38,015 nucleotides of DNA from an uncultured bacterium (GCA_903911205.1 CAIWCL010000356.1:1-38015); one strand, 5' to 3'. Positions 9,223-18,167 are shown, counted from the stretch's first letter. A program made the numbers and translations. Notes: generated by a model from the sequence alone, not told the origin.

Positions 9223-10562
9223 CAGAGTTCCTCCACCGCTGCAAAGACAGGGGTAATGACATTGCCGCGCGCGTCACGACGCGGAATGAACCAGATGGCG
9301 CTGATGGAAGAATTGGGTCCGTTGCCCGAAGCCGTCGGTGGATATCCGTTGATAGGCGAGCGCGGAAGAATGGGGATCGATCGCGCGAGTTTCACCGGCC
9401 CCTGCTGCACATTGGTGCGGCCATTGAGGACGCGGTGCACGGTGCCATGGTTGTCGATCCACCACGATCCTGGAGCTTGCCAGTCATCCCAAACCTGCTC
9501 CGCCGCGCCGAATGAATTGGCTTGGTTGATGCCGGTTCCGGGGATCTCGTTTTGGATCGGCGGATTCGTGTACCCCATCACCGCAGTGTTGCCCGCACCC
9601 AGCGCCGTCGTTCGATTGGGCCAAGATCCCGCAGAGCCAAAATTCGGCGCGAGGTACATCGCTGGACTCGGCGGCGTCGTGCCCAGACCATCAAACGCAC
9701 CGGCCGGAAGCCCGCCGGAACCGGTCGCGTTCGAGAACGCACCCACCGTGTACGGTCGGGAATCGCCACCGGGGATATTCACGCGGTACACAAACACCGC
9801 GACTTGAATCTTGCCACCGTTCCGTCGGAACATGCAGTCCCAGTAGTAGGTCGAGAGCGGAATCGAGCTCGCGGTGCCGTACTTGGGATTCCCCTGCGGC
9901 CACGAGCGTTCTGCTTGCGTGAACGTCACCGCCGGCTCGAGCAATTGCTGCGCGAGCGGGTCGGTTGGGCGATCCGCTGGATCAATGAAGTACAGCGGGT
10001 ACTTCGCGCGGTTGTACGGGATTCCGAAGAGCGGACCGACGGCAACATCTTCACTGATCTCGGTTGCCTGAGCGCCAACGGTTCCGGACGGAAGCCCAAC
10101 ACGTGCGCGGGTGTACGCGGCGCTAAACACATCGACCGTACCCGCGTCTGTTTGGTTTGCAGGATTTCCAAAGAGGAATCCTGGGCGCATCCAACCCCAG
10201 TCGCCCGAGACTTGCGGAATATCCGATCCGCCGATCGGCCGCACCGTGCCCGCAACGCCACCCGGTCCGAGGTATTGCGGAGCGAAGCCGAAGTCTTCCA
10301 TCCCGCCGAAGTCGGAAGGATCAAGTTTCGAGCGGATCACCGCAAAGGCATTCTTCGCAACGACCGGGCCGAGGATGTCGTCATTTGCTTGGCGTTGCAG
10401 CACGATGCCCGCTGGGAAGAGCGCTGCGATCGAAATCACGCCGATCCCAAGGATGAAGACCGCAAGCAGCATCTCCACAAGTGAGAAGCCCCGCGCAACT
10501 GGGAACGCTCGCGCAGCGCGCGGCGCGGTCGGACGAACATCATGCATAGGAGAAGCTTCCAT
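9222..10562 (-). CDS. GspI/PilV-like prepilin-type protein
   Basis: A 446-aa protein with the prepilin signature ARGFSLVEMLLAVFILGIG (residues about 23-41, cleavage after glycine, glutamate at position 5), close to the PilV/GspI 'GFSLIEVLVALxILxIG' pattern. The start at 10562 overlaps the TGA of the upstream gene by one base and is preceded by AGGAAGG; an ATG five codons further in is possible. The large C-terminal part is of unknown fold. Position between the H-like and J-like genes supports assignment as the I-type minor pseudopilin. Confidence 0.8.
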   Translation of the reverse strand: MEASPMHDVRPTAPRAARAFPVARGFSLVEMLLAVFILGIGVISIAALFPAGIVLQRQANDDILGPVVAKNAFAVIRSKLDPSDFGGMEDFGFAPQYLGPGGVAGTVRPIGGSDIPQVSGDWGWMRPGFLFGNPANQTDAGTVDVFSAAYTRARVGLPSGTVGAQATEISEDVAVGPLFGIPYNRAKYPLYFIDPADRPTDPLAQQLLEPAVTFTQAERSWPQGNPKYGTASSIPLSTYYWDCMFRRNGGKIQVAVFVYRVNIPGGDSRPYTVGAFSNATGSGGLPAGAFDGLGTTPPSPAMYLAPNFGSAGSWPNRTTALGAGNTAVMGYTNPPIQNEIPGTGINQANSFGAAEQVWDDWQAPGSWWIDNHGTVHRVLNGRTNVQQGPVKLARSIPILPRSPINGYPPTASGNGPNSSISAIWFIPRRDARGNVITPVFAAVEEL

Positions 10563-11494
10563 CAGCGCACCTTCCTCTCGGGCAGTCCGCTGAAGCGGTT
10601 GAAACTGATTCGGTCGCCGTAGAGCGCGATGTAGCCGTTCGAACCCGTGAGTTCGTTCACCATGTTCGCCGTGACACCCCAGTTGGTGCCCTTCAACTCG
10701 CGTGCGGCTTTGTCGTCGTACACGTTGAGATACGGCACGAACATCAGGTTGCACTCGTCTTCGAACGCGTCTTGAAGCCAGTAACGTTGGAAGTTTCCTG
10801 ACGCGCAATTCCCAAAGGCGACGTCTTGCGGATCAAACGTTGGATCCGCGGGCGTTGCATTCGCACCGTTCTTATTCCAGTCGACATAGCACTTCATGTC
10901 GCCAGTGGTTGAACCTGGCGCGCGCGTGAGAAACTGCCCGTCGGGGCCAAAGAGAATCGCGACCATACGGTTGCAATCGATCGTCTCGGCGCATGTTTCG
11001 AGTGCCTTGAGATCTGCTTGCGTCGCGTAGGTCGACTCGGTGATGACGTTGTTCGGTAGCGGCGGCGGGTCGTACATCGGTCCCGCGACTTTGATTCCCT
11101 CGGGAAGCGTGATCGAAGGAACATCCTCGACCACGAGCCAGCGCTCCGCCATCGAGAGCATCGGACTGTCGTCATCACCGAAGACAACGCGTTCGCCGGT
11201 CGAACGAATGATCGTCATCTCGGTGCGTTGTGGGAGGAATTTCTTGGTTGGATCCCAAACGGGACGAAACACGATGCCCGTCGGAACGCCATCGCGAATG
11301 GCCGCCGCACGTGCGATACCAAGCGCATTGGTGACGGAGTTGGTGCCGGCCGCAAGGCGCGACCCCGCGGTGAGTCGACGCGCGCCGAGGGTAGTCAACA
11401 CCGCGAGCAGCGCGATGATGCCGATCACCGTCAGCAGTTCGATGATGGTGAATGCGCGAGCGCGATGGAGGTTGTAAGAACGATCCGAACGCAT
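10562..11494 (-). CDS. GspH/FimT-like prepilin-type protein
   Basis: About 310 aa. The N terminus reads ARAFTIIELLTVIGIIALLA, a prepilin helix with glutamate at position 5 and alanine before the cleavage site. It is followed by a segment typical of GspH/FimT (GTNSVTNALGIARAAAIRDG), the region that usually has the '.A..l...L..AR..Ai' pattern. I chose the ATG at 11494 because GAGG lies six bases upstream; a GTG at 11506 overlapping the previous stop is the alternative. A minor pseudopilin role is inferred from family and operon position. Confidence 0.82.
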   Translation of the reverse strand: MRSDRSYNLHRARAFTIIELLTVIGIIALLAVLTTLGARRLTAGSRLAAGTNSVTNALGIARAAAIRDGVPTGIVFRPVWDPTKKFLPQRTEMTIIRSTGERVVFGDDDSPMLSMAERWLVVEDVPSITLPEGIKVAGPMYDPPPLPNNVITESTYATQADLKALETCAETIDCNRMVAILFGPDGQFLTRAPGSTTGDMKCYVDWNKNGANATPADPTFDPQDVAFGNCASGNFQRYWLQDAFEDECNLMFVPYLNVYDDKAARELKGTNWGVTANMVNELTGSNGYIALYGDRISFNRFSGLPERKVR

Positions 11495-11502
11495 GGGGGA
11501 CC

Positions 11503-12318
11503 TCACGGTTCGTAGCTGTAAAGGTTGTCAGTGCTGGCGGTGTAGTTCGAGCCCGACTGCGTGATGAAGCGCGAATCGTTGCCGGCCGAAACCCAGAGGA
11601 TCTTGCGGTTCTTGCAGGAGAGTTGCATGCCGCCGTTCTGCGCCGTCGCCCACTCGCTATCTGATTTGATGGTGCCGTCGGCGTCGATATTGGTCGCTGG
11701 GTCGACGATGCCGTTCGAGTTCGCCTCGCGCCCCGGGAAGATCGCGATGATGGGCGTGTCCCACGCGTCGACCACGTGGCGGACTGTTGTCGGAACCGCA
11801 CCTGTCCCTGCGGGACGAACACCTCGGAAGACCGAGTCGGGAATCTTCTGCATGATCGCGGCGCTTGTGGGCGACTGGGTCAACGCCCAAATCAAGTGCG
11901 CAGTTCGCTGAAAAGGTCGCACGGAATAACTCGGCAAGCCGGGTCCCGTCACCGCTGAATAGGGCGCGGCAAGCGTGTTCCATTGCGAATTGATGGGCGA
12001 CGTTGCCGGAGCACTCAAGATGTCATAACGCAACCCGTTGGCGGTTGTCGGCAGCGGGTCGATGGGGAAGCCAAGCGTTGCCGTCGACTGATACGTCAAT
12101 CTTCGATCCAGCGTCCGCTCATACTCCTCTGTCGCTGCGTTGAGGAGTTCAAGCGAGTTCTTGGTTGAACGCTCTTCGCTCGCGCGAATCACGCTGCCGC
12201 TGACGGCAAGTACGAGACTCGCAAGCAGCGCGATGATGCCGATCACGACCAACATCTCAAGCAGCGTGAAGCCGCTCGCACGAGAAGTGGATGGTTGTAC
12301 GTTCGTGTGCATTGCCAT
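11503..12318 (-). CDS. GspG-like prepilin-type protein (second of two)
   Basis: About 271 aa. The N terminus GFTLLEMLVVIGIIALLASL is a canonical type IV/type II prepilin helix (cleavage after glycine, glutamate at position 5). The C terminus contains SAGNDSRF and then TDNLYSYEP, which resembles the calcium-site loop of GspG major pseudopilins ('SAGPDG.F.T.DDIYSY'). The ATG at 12318 is preceded by GGAG at a spacing of six; a TTG at 12330 is the other option. Lies 17 bases downstream of a second G-like gene and immediately before the H-like gene. Candidate major or near-major pilin of the machine. Confidence 0.82.
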   Translation of the reverse strand: MAMHTNVQPSTSRASGFTLLEMLVVIGIIALLASLVLAVSGSVIRASEERSTKNSLELLNAATEEYERTLDRRLTYQSTATLGFPIDPLPTTANGLRYDILSAPATSPINSQWNTLAAPYSAVTGPGLPSYSVRPFQRTAHLIWALTQSPTSAAIMQKIPDSVFRGVRPAGTGAVPTTVRHVVDAWDTPIIAIFPGREANSNGIVDPATNIDADGTIKSDSEWATAQNGGMQLSCKNRKILWVSAGNDSRFITQSGSNYTASTDNLYSYEP

Positions 12319-12335
12319 GGTTCGCTCCAAGCCGC

Positions 12336-13385
12336 TCAGCGGCCGCTCTCCACGATGTTGTCCTTGTTGAACTCCTGCGTGTCGCGACGAACGTTGCGAT
12401 CGAAGAGACGATCCGCGCCGCGTGAGAAGAGTGCGAAAGCTGCACCCTTCAAATTCGCGACGGTGTAGTCGTCACCGCTCGCGTCGGCAACGCTACGAAC
12501 CTCTTGACCCGTCGCGAAATCCCACGGACGCAACGCAAAGACGTCGCCAAGGTTCACGAAACCGTCCGAACCATTCGAGAGTTCGCTCCGAAGATCTGTT
12601 CCCGCATACGGCGCGCGGTAGTACGAGATCGGCGTTCCCCAGTAATCGAGCAGCACCTTCGGGTAGTTGCCGAAATTGGGGTCCGCCTGGTCGTTTGTCA
12701 CCACGATCGGATTGCCCTGCGCGTCGAAACCCTTCAAACCACCAAGCAACTTCTCATCGGTGAGTTCGAGGTACGGGCCGTAGACACGACCTTCGATGCC
12801 GATCGAATTCCAGTTGGAATCGTTCACAGGAAGCGGAGTCGCATCGCGATTGGGATTGCGCGCGCGATAGAGACCGGGGAACGCCGCGTAGGCATTCTGC
12901 GGCGCATCAATCGCGCCCCACGCGCCGTCGGAACCGGGCGCTCGAATACCGAACGGCGGATTCTCCTTTGTTCCTGGCCCGGCGGAGCCCGCAAGCCGAA
13001 CGCCGTAACCATCTTCGCTTCGATTGCCGTAACCGATGAGGTACTCCGCAAGCGTGGTGTAACTGAACCACTGTTGGAGCGACGAAACTTGCCCCACTGT
13101 GGTGACGTCACGCGCGAACCCGCGAGCACCCGCCGCTTCACCACCCTGCCGCGCCATCAACACCGGCGGCAGATATCCAAAGTCGGTTTGAAACTGTCCG
13201 AGCCCTGATGCAATCGAACCCATCAAGAACTGCGTCTTGGTGCGCTGCGCCTTGCGAGTCGCCGCGCCGATCGCCACCGTCACCGACCCGATGAGGAGGA
13301 CGATGATCGCGACGACGGTGAGCAACTCCGTCAGCGTGAAACCCTGACGGTGCGATGTGGTGTTGTGGCGGTTCGGAGTGCGCAT
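12336..13385 (-). CDS. GspG-like prepilin-type protein (first of two)
   Basis: A 349-aa protein starting at ATG 13385. The signature RQGFTLTELLTVVAIIVLLIG is a standard prepilin N terminus. The end of the protein (FALFSRGADRLFDRNV, then KDNIVESG) resembles the GspG C-terminal metal-binding loop, as in the neighbouring gene. It is longer than typical GspG (about 140-150 aa), with inserted sequence in the middle. First gene of the prepilin cluster, 85 bases after the GspF/PilC gene across a short tandem-repeat region. Confidence 0.8.
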   Translation of the reverse strand: MRTPNRHNTTSHRQGFTLTELLTVVAIIVLLIGSVTVAIGAATRKAQRTKTQFLMGSIASGLGQFQTDFGYLPPVLMARQGGEAAGARGFARDVTTVGQVSSLQQWFSYTTLAEYLIGYGNRSEDGYGVRLAGSAGPGTKENPPFGIRAPGSDGAWGAIDAPQNAYAAFPGLYRARNPNRDATPLPVNDSNWNSIGIEGRVYGPYLELTDEKLLGGLKGFDAQGNPIVVTNDQADPNFGNYPKVLLDYWGTPISYYRAPYAGTDLRSELSNGSDGFVNLGDVFALRPWDFATGQEVRSVADASGDDYTVANLKGAAFALFSRGADRLFDRNVRRDTQEFNKDNIVESGR

Positions 13386-13438
13386 CGTTGGAGAGCCCCC
13401 TGCGGGCGTTGCGGACGAGATTCGGAGACTTACTCTCG

Positions 13439-13480
13439 CGAACTACTTCTTTCGAACTCCTTCTTTCGAATTACTTCTTC
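13439..13480. repeat. Three-copy 14-bp tandem repeat at the pilC stop
   Basis: Three consecutive 14-bp units (CGAACTACTTCTTT, CGAACTCCTTCTTT, CGAATTACTTCTTC) lie across the last codons and stop of the GspF/PilC gene and the following gap. On the minus strand the units read AAAGAAGTAGTTCG and variants. A fourth degenerate unit (about 13425-13438) may precede them. Purpose unknown. Confidence 0.7.
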
Positions 13481-14769
13481 GACGTGTTCGACACCGACTC
13501 GATCATCGAGACGAGCGGCAGGAAGAGCGCGAGAACGATGAGGAGCACGATGCCGCCGAGGATGACGACCATGAACGGTTCGAGGAGCGACAAGAGGCTC
13601 GCGACCGCAACGTCGACTTCTTCGTCGTAGTTGTCGGCGATCTTCATGAGCATCACGTCGAGGTCACCGGTCTCCTCGCCGACGTCGATCATGTTGACGA
13701 CGATCAAGTCGCAAGTCTTCGACTCGCGCAACGGCGTCGCAAACGTCTCACCTTCACGAATCGAGTCGTGCACCTTCGAAAGCGCCTTCTCAAAGACGTA
13801 ATTACCCGAGGTGTCACGGGTGATGAGAATCGCTTCGAGAATCGGCACACCTGCGCTGATGAGCGTTCCGAGCGTGCGGGTGAAGCGCGCAATTGCCGTC
13901 TTTCGCACAAGCGTGCCAACGACGGGCACCTTGAGCACTGCCCAGTCGGTTGCCGCGCGCCCCGGGCCTGTTTTTCGTATCAACTTGAAGAAGAGGAAGA
14001 TCAGAATGGGCGAGATGAGAATCCAAATCACGCCCGGTACGACCTGGTCTTTACTCGACGTACCTGCGACCCACTTCGAGCAGTCGATCATGAAGATCGT
14101 GAGCTTCGGGAGTTCGACGTCGAAGTCCTCGAAGATCTCTTGGAACTTCGGGATGACGAAGTACATGATGCCGGTGACGATGAGGACGGCGATGAAGATG
14201 ACGACCGCGGGATAAATGAGCGCACCGAGAATGCGGCGCTTGAGGCGCTGGCCCTTCTCCATGAACTCCGCGAGTCGCTGCAAGATGATGTCGAGCACGC
14301 CGCCGACCTCACCTGCCGCGACCATCTTCACGTAGAGACGATCAAACGCCTTCGGGAACTTTGCCATCGCTTCCGAGAGGCTGGTACCCGACTGCACTTC
14401 TTCCGCGACGCCCGTAAGCACGTTTTTCAGCGCGCTCGGCTTCTGCTGGCTTTCAAGGATTTGAATCGAGCGAAGGAGCGGAAGGCCTGCGTCTTGCAGC
14501 GTGGAAAGCTGACGCGTAAAGAGCGTCAGCTTCTTGGCGCTCACGCCGCCGAAGGTGAAGTTGAATCCCTTCTTCTTGGCTTTGGCTTCGCGAACCTTTT
14601 TCGGTCCGCCACCGCCGCCGCTGCCTGAAATCTTCTGCTCCTTCACGCCGGAAGGAAAGAGCCCCTGCCCGCGCACGAGCTTGATGGCTTCATCCGGGGT
14701 GCCGGCTTCGATGGTCCCGGAGACTTTCTTTCCGGCGGCGTTGACGGCGTCGTAGGCAAAGGTTGGCAT
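13471..14769 (-). CDS. GspF/PilC inner-membrane platform protein
   Basis: A 432-aa type II secretion/type IV pilus platform protein. The N-terminal segment MPTFAYDAVNAAGKKVSG is typical of the family. Two GspF domains follow (roughly residues 75-200 and 280-405), the first containing FTRQLSTLQDAGLPLLRSI and the second ARFTRTLGTLISAGVPILEA. Membrane helices are visible at about 190-215, 245-262 and 398-424. The protein recruits the assembly ATPase and passes its movement to the growing pilin fibre. GGAG lies six bases before the ATG. Length agrees with the family (about 400-430 aa). It stands between the ATPase gene and the prepilins, as in gspEFG loci. Confidence 0.95.
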   Translation of the reverse strand: MPTFAYDAVNAAGKKVSGTIEAGTPDEAIKLVRGQGLFPSGVKEQKISGSGGGGGPKKVREAKAKKKGFNFTFGGVSAKKLTLFTRQLSTLQDAGLPLLRSIQILESQQKPSALKNVLTGVAEEVQSGTSLSEAMAKFPKAFDRLYVKMVAAGEVGGVLDIILQRLAEFMEKGQRLKRRILGALIYPAVVIFIAVLIVTGIMYFVIPKFQEIFEDFDVELPKLTIFMIDCSKWVAGTSSKDQVVPGVIWILISPILIFLFFKLIRKTGPGRAATDWAVLKVPVVGTLVRKTAIARFTRTLGTLISAGVPILEAILITRDTSGNYVFEKALSKVHDSIREGETFATPLRESKTCDLIVVNMIDVGEETGDLDVMLMKIADNYDEEVDVAVASLLSLLEPFMVVILGGIVLLIVLALFLPLVSMIESVSNTSKK

Positions 14770-14899
14770 GGTTTGCTCCGTCGTATCTCACACTTCGGTC
14801 ACGCACCCGGAAAGGGTGGGGTTCGTTGGGTTCGCACGGTCGTGTGCTGTCTGCGCGCCGCGCTCGCGGCCGCGTTGAGCGTACTTCGCTGTTGTCTCT

Positions 14900-16723
14900 T
14901 TACTCTTCCGTAATCGTCTCGCGTACGACCTCGTCGATCGTCGTTTGACCGTTGAAAATCGCTTCAAGCCCCGACTCACGCAGCGTCTTCATGCCGCGCT
15001 TGCGCGCCTCGGCACGAAGAACGTTGGTCGACACCTGCTTCATGATCAGTTCGCGAATGTCGTCGTCCATCCCCATGATTTCGAAGATGCCCTGTCGGCC
15101 CTTGTAGCCGGACGCGCGGCATCGCTCGCACGGACGCCCGTTCTTCTTGCGCGAACCGCGGAAGAACTGCTTGCCTTCGACATCCTGCGGTCGAAGCGCA
15201 AGTTCCATCAGCATCTCTTCCGTCGGCGTAAACGCTTCCTTACAGTCGACGCACACCTTGCGGACAAGGCGTTGTGCGACGATGGCTTCGATCGTCGCGG
15301 TCAGAAGGAATGTTTCGACGCCAAGGTCGACGAGACGAAGCACCGTGCTCGGCGCGTCGTTTGTGTGGAGCGTCGTCAACACCAAGTGACCCGTGAGAGA
15401 CGCCTGAATCGCGATCTGCGCGGTTTCGAGGTCGCGGATTTCACCGACGAGAATGATGTCGGGGTCTTGACGAAGGAAGCTTCGAAGGAGCCGCGCGAAG
15501 GTCAACTCCTGATCGAGGTTGACCTGACATTGAATGAGGCCCTCGATGTCGTATTCGACCGGGTCTTCGGCGGTCAAAATCTTGACGCCCGGGTCGTTCA
15601 ACTCGTTGAGCGCGGCGTACAGCGTGGTCGTCTTACCCGAGCCAGTGGGGCCAGTGACGACCACGATGCCGTTCGGCTTGTTGATCAGCGTGCGAACCTT
15701 CTCGAGTTCCGAAGGCGCCAGGCCCACCTTGTCGAGCGAAAGCTGCACGTTCGAACGGTCGAGGATACGCATGACGACCGACTCGCCGAACATCGTCGGC
15801 AGGACGGCGACACGGAGATCGATTGGTCCGGTCGGCATCGGAAGTTCGATACGACCGTCCTGCGGAAGGCGGCGTTCGGCGATGTCGAGCTTCGACATAA
15901 CCTTGACGCGCGAGACGAGCGCGGTCGCGATCGACTTCGACACCGGCTGCATGTCGTACAGCACGCCGTCGATGCGGTAGCGAACTTTGAATTCGTCCTC
16001 AAAGGGCTCCATGTGAATGTCGGAGGCCTTGTCCTCAATCGCGACGAGCAGCAACTTCTGAACGAGTTGCACGACGGCGTTGTCGTTGGCTGCGTCGGCG
16101 AGTGCTGCGGTGTCATCGTCGAGCGACGAGCCGCGCCCCTTGAAGCGATCATCCGCGAATGACTTGTCGGCGTCGACGCTCGCATCCGCAGTGCGCGAGC
16201 CGCCAGCGCCACCACCGAAATGCTGGGTGATGAGTGCTTCGACTTGCGCGGCTGGCGCCACCACGACGGAGACGCGGCGCATGTTGCCCATCGACTTCAG
16301 ATTGTCGACGACGGTGTAGTTGTCCGCATCCTGCACAGCGATGGTGATCGCCTTCGCCCCCGCATCAAACTCCAACGGCATGAACAGGAACTGCCGGGGC
16401 ATCCGGCGTTGCACACACGCGATGGTCTCTGGGGTTGGCTCGAAGCCTTCAAGATCAACGTAGGCGAAGCCCTTTTGCGCAGCGAGCGCCTTCTGGATCC
16501 CCAACTCGTCGACGTAGCCCTTCTGGAGAAGGATCTGACCAAGCAGCTGCCCCTTGAACTCAGGGGTCTGCTGGAGTTTGACCATCTCTTCGATGAGTTC
16601 GGCGGTGATCTTGTCGAACTTGCCCAACTGACCAGCGCCCGAAAACTTGCGCAAGATGCGCCCGATTCGGGAGCCCTTCAAATTGGAGAGGGCCTTCTCG
16701 AGTTCTGGGGAGAGAATCGACAT
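14900..16723 (-). CDS. GspE/PilB-family assembly ATPase (copy 1)
   Basis: About 607 aa. An N-terminal MshEN-type domain (near residues 60-160, with LGQILLQKGYVDE and QKALAAQKGFAYVDLEG) precedes the hexameric ATPase. Visible elements are Walker A (TGPTGSGKTTTLY, about 355), the Asp box (TAEDPVEYDIEG), Walker B (DPDIILVGEIRD, about 419), the His box (GHLVLTTLHTNDAPST) and a C4 zinc site (CVDC about 489, CERC about 531) that marks extension-type ATPases. It powers pilin assembly from the cytoplasmic face. Start at ATG 16723, with GGAAG six bases upstream; a GTG at 16792 would add 23 residues. Confidence 0.93.
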   Translation of the reverse strand: MSILSPELEKALSNLKGSRIGRILRKFSGAGQLGKFDKITAELIEEMVKLQQTPEFKGQLLGQILLQKGYVDELGIQKALAAQKGFAYVDLEGFEPTPETIACVQRRMPRQFLFMPLEFDAGAKAITIAVQDADNYTVVDNLKSMGNMRRVSVVVAPAAQVEALITQHFGGGAGGSRTADASVDADKSFADDRFKGRGSSLDDDTAALADAANDNAVVQLVQKLLLVAIEDKASDIHMEPFEDEFKVRYRIDGVLYDMQPVSKSIATALVSRVKVMSKLDIAERRLPQDGRIELPMPTGPIDLRVAVLPTMFGESVVMRILDRSNVQLSLDKVGLAPSELEKVRTLINKPNGIVVVTGPTGSGKTTTLYAALNELNDPGVKILTAEDPVEYDIEGLIQCQVNLDQELTFARLLRSFLRQDPDIILVGEIRDLETAQIAIQASLTGHLVLTTLHTNDAPSTVLRLVDLGVETFLLTATIEAIVAQRLVRKVCVDCKEAFTPTEEMLMELALRPQDVEGKQFFRGSRKKNGRPCERCRASGYKGRQGIFEIMGMDDDIRELIMKQVSTNVLRAEARKRGMKTLRESGLEAIFNGQTTIDEVVRETITEE

Positions 16724-16992
16724 TGCAAACTTCCAGTCTGCCGCGTCCTTCACCGGACACCCACCGAAACGCTCGGCGGGAATCCCCGTCACGTGTCCTA
16801 TGACGTGCTATACGGCACGATGACCCCACACCAACGCGGCAACGTGGTGGGTCTGGCACAGGACACTTGGATTCATGTGCACGGCAGGCGCGCCGCAAAC
16901 GCGGTTTCGCGCCCCCAAACTGCCTCGGTCGGTCCGCGCGATTTCGGCGGCTGTGGCCCACCCGAATCGCGCCAATCCCGGCCGAGCAACCA
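16724..16992 (-). other. Structured 269-base spacer between pilT and the first gspE copy
   Basis: No gene is seen here. On the minus strand the spacer holds an outer inverted repeat (GTGTCCT at 16793-16799 with AGGACAC at 16859-16865). Inside it lies an imperfect CCACACCA/TGGTGGG pair. A possible weak promoter is TTGGTG, 16 bases, TATAGC. This could be the leader and promoter of the gspE copy; evidence is limited to base pairing read by eye. Confidence 0.3.
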
Positions 16993-18105
16993 TCAAACCT
17001 GATGCTCCTGATCGAGTTCGGCGCGACCGATCGTGCCGCCCGCCCGGTGGATCTTGTCCTTGAGATCACCTGGGTTCTTGCACTTATCGATGACCTCTTC
17101 CGCGCCAACCTTGCCCTCGGAGTAGAGCTTCCAAAGGTGATCGTCGAGGAGCTGCATGCCGAACTTCTTGCCGGTCTGGATCGCCGAGTCGATGCGGAAC
17201 GTCTTGTTCTCGCGGATCAGGTTCGAAATGGCGGGCGTGACCACAAGGAACTCGTACGCCGCCACACGGCCCGGCTTATCGGCGCGCGCGCAGAGTTGCT
17301 GCGAGAGCACCGCGATGAGCGAGGTGGACAACTGGACGCGAACCTGCTCCTGCTGAGTCACCGGGAACGCGTCAATGATGCGGTTGATCGTGCTGGCGGC
17401 GCCCGAGGTGTGCAGGGTGCCGAACACCAAGTGGCCAGTTTCTGCGGCGCGAATCGCCGACTCGATCGTCTCGAGGTCGCGCATTTCGCCGACGAGGATC
17501 ACGTCCGGGTCAGAGCGGAGCACGCGACGAAGGGCCTCGGAGAAGGACGGGACGTCCTTGCCGACTTCACGCTGGTTGACGACCGACTTCTTGTGGTAGT
17601 GGTAGTACTCGATCGGGTCTTCGATCGTCACGATGTGACGGTCGTAGAACTCGTTGATCCAGTTGACCATCGAGGCGAGCGTCGTCGACTTACCCGAACC
17701 AGTCGGCCCGGTGACGAGGAAGAGACCGCGCGGACGGCGCGAGAGTTCTTCGACGATCTTCGGGAGACCAATCTGCTCGAAGGTGAGCAGTGTGTTCGGG
17801 ATGAGACGAAGCACCATCGAGATGTCGCCGCGCTGACGGAACACCGACGCGCGGAAACGGGCTGCTTCACCGAACGCAAAGCCGTAGTCAGTGCCGCCGT
17901 GTTCAGCGAGTTCCTGCTGATTTTTTTCAGGCGTGATCGACTTCATCAGCGCCATGGCGTCGTCAGAGTCGACGACCTTCGTCGCGAGGCTCCGGAGCTT
18001 GCCGTGCAAACGAATCGTCGGCGGGCGGCCAACAGAAATGTGAAGGTCGGAGGCACCCTGCTTGACGATGGTGTCGAGAAGGCGGTCAATCTGCATCGCG
18101 GACAT
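16993..18105 (-). CDS. pilT: PilT twitching-motility retraction ATPase
   Basis: A 370-aa PilT-family ATPase. It opens with the PilT N-terminal domain (IDRLLDTIVKQGASDLHISVG, then PTIRLHGKL). Walker A is TGPTGSGKSTTLA (about 130), the Asp box VTIEDPIEY, Walker B DPDVILVGEMRDLETI, and the His box GHLVFGTLHTSGAAST. The zinc site of PilB/GspE is absent, as expected for retraction ATPases. PilT depolymerises type IV pili; classical type II secretion systems lack it, so its presence points to a retractile pilus. GAGAGG lies about nine bases before the ATG, directly behind a GC hairpin. It lies between two PilB-type genes. Confidence 0.93.
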   Translation of the reverse strand: MSAMQIDRLLDTIVKQGASDLHISVGRPPTIRLHGKLRSLATKVVDSDDAMALMKSITPEKNQQELAEHGGTDYGFAFGEAARFRASVFRQRGDISMVLRLIPNTLLTFEQIGLPKIVEELSRRPRGLFLVTGPTGSGKSTTLASMVNWINEFYDRHIVTIEDPIEYYHYHKKSVVNQREVGKDVPSFSEALRRVLRSDPDVILVGEMRDLETIESAIRAAETGHLVFGTLHTSGAASTINRIIDAFPVTQQEQVRVQLSTSLIAVLSQQLCARADKPGRVAAYEFLVVTPAISNLIRENKTFRIDSAIQTGKKFGMQLLDDHLWKLYSEGKVGAEEVIDKCKNPGDLKDKIHRAGGTIGRAELDQEHQV

Positions 18106-18122
18106 GTGTCGTTACCTCTCTT

Positions 18123-18139
18123 CCGGCGCGCGGCGCCGG
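18123..18139 (-). promoter_or_regulatory. GC hairpin directly before the pilT ribosome-binding site
   Basis: A 7-bp perfect stem (CCGGCGC/GCGCCGG) with a three-base loop ends two bases before GAGAGG, the Shine-Dalgarno sequence of pilT. A comparable hairpin stands before the Gfo/Idh gene at 25775-25789. It may stabilise or process the mRNA between gspE copy 2 and pilT, or modulate initiation. Confidence 0.5.
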
Positions 18140-18167
18140 CAATGCGTGTACGTAATTTTTTTCCGAC

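Noticed and set aside
13357-14628. Plus-strand open frame of 423 codons opposite GspF/PilC
   Set aside because: Rich in Arg, Asp, His and Glu with no family; shadow of the GspF gene.
14770-14899. Possible small gene between GspF and the first GspE copy
   Set aside because: No frame with a ribosome-binding site or protein-like composition in the 130 bases; short GC-rich inverted repeats only.
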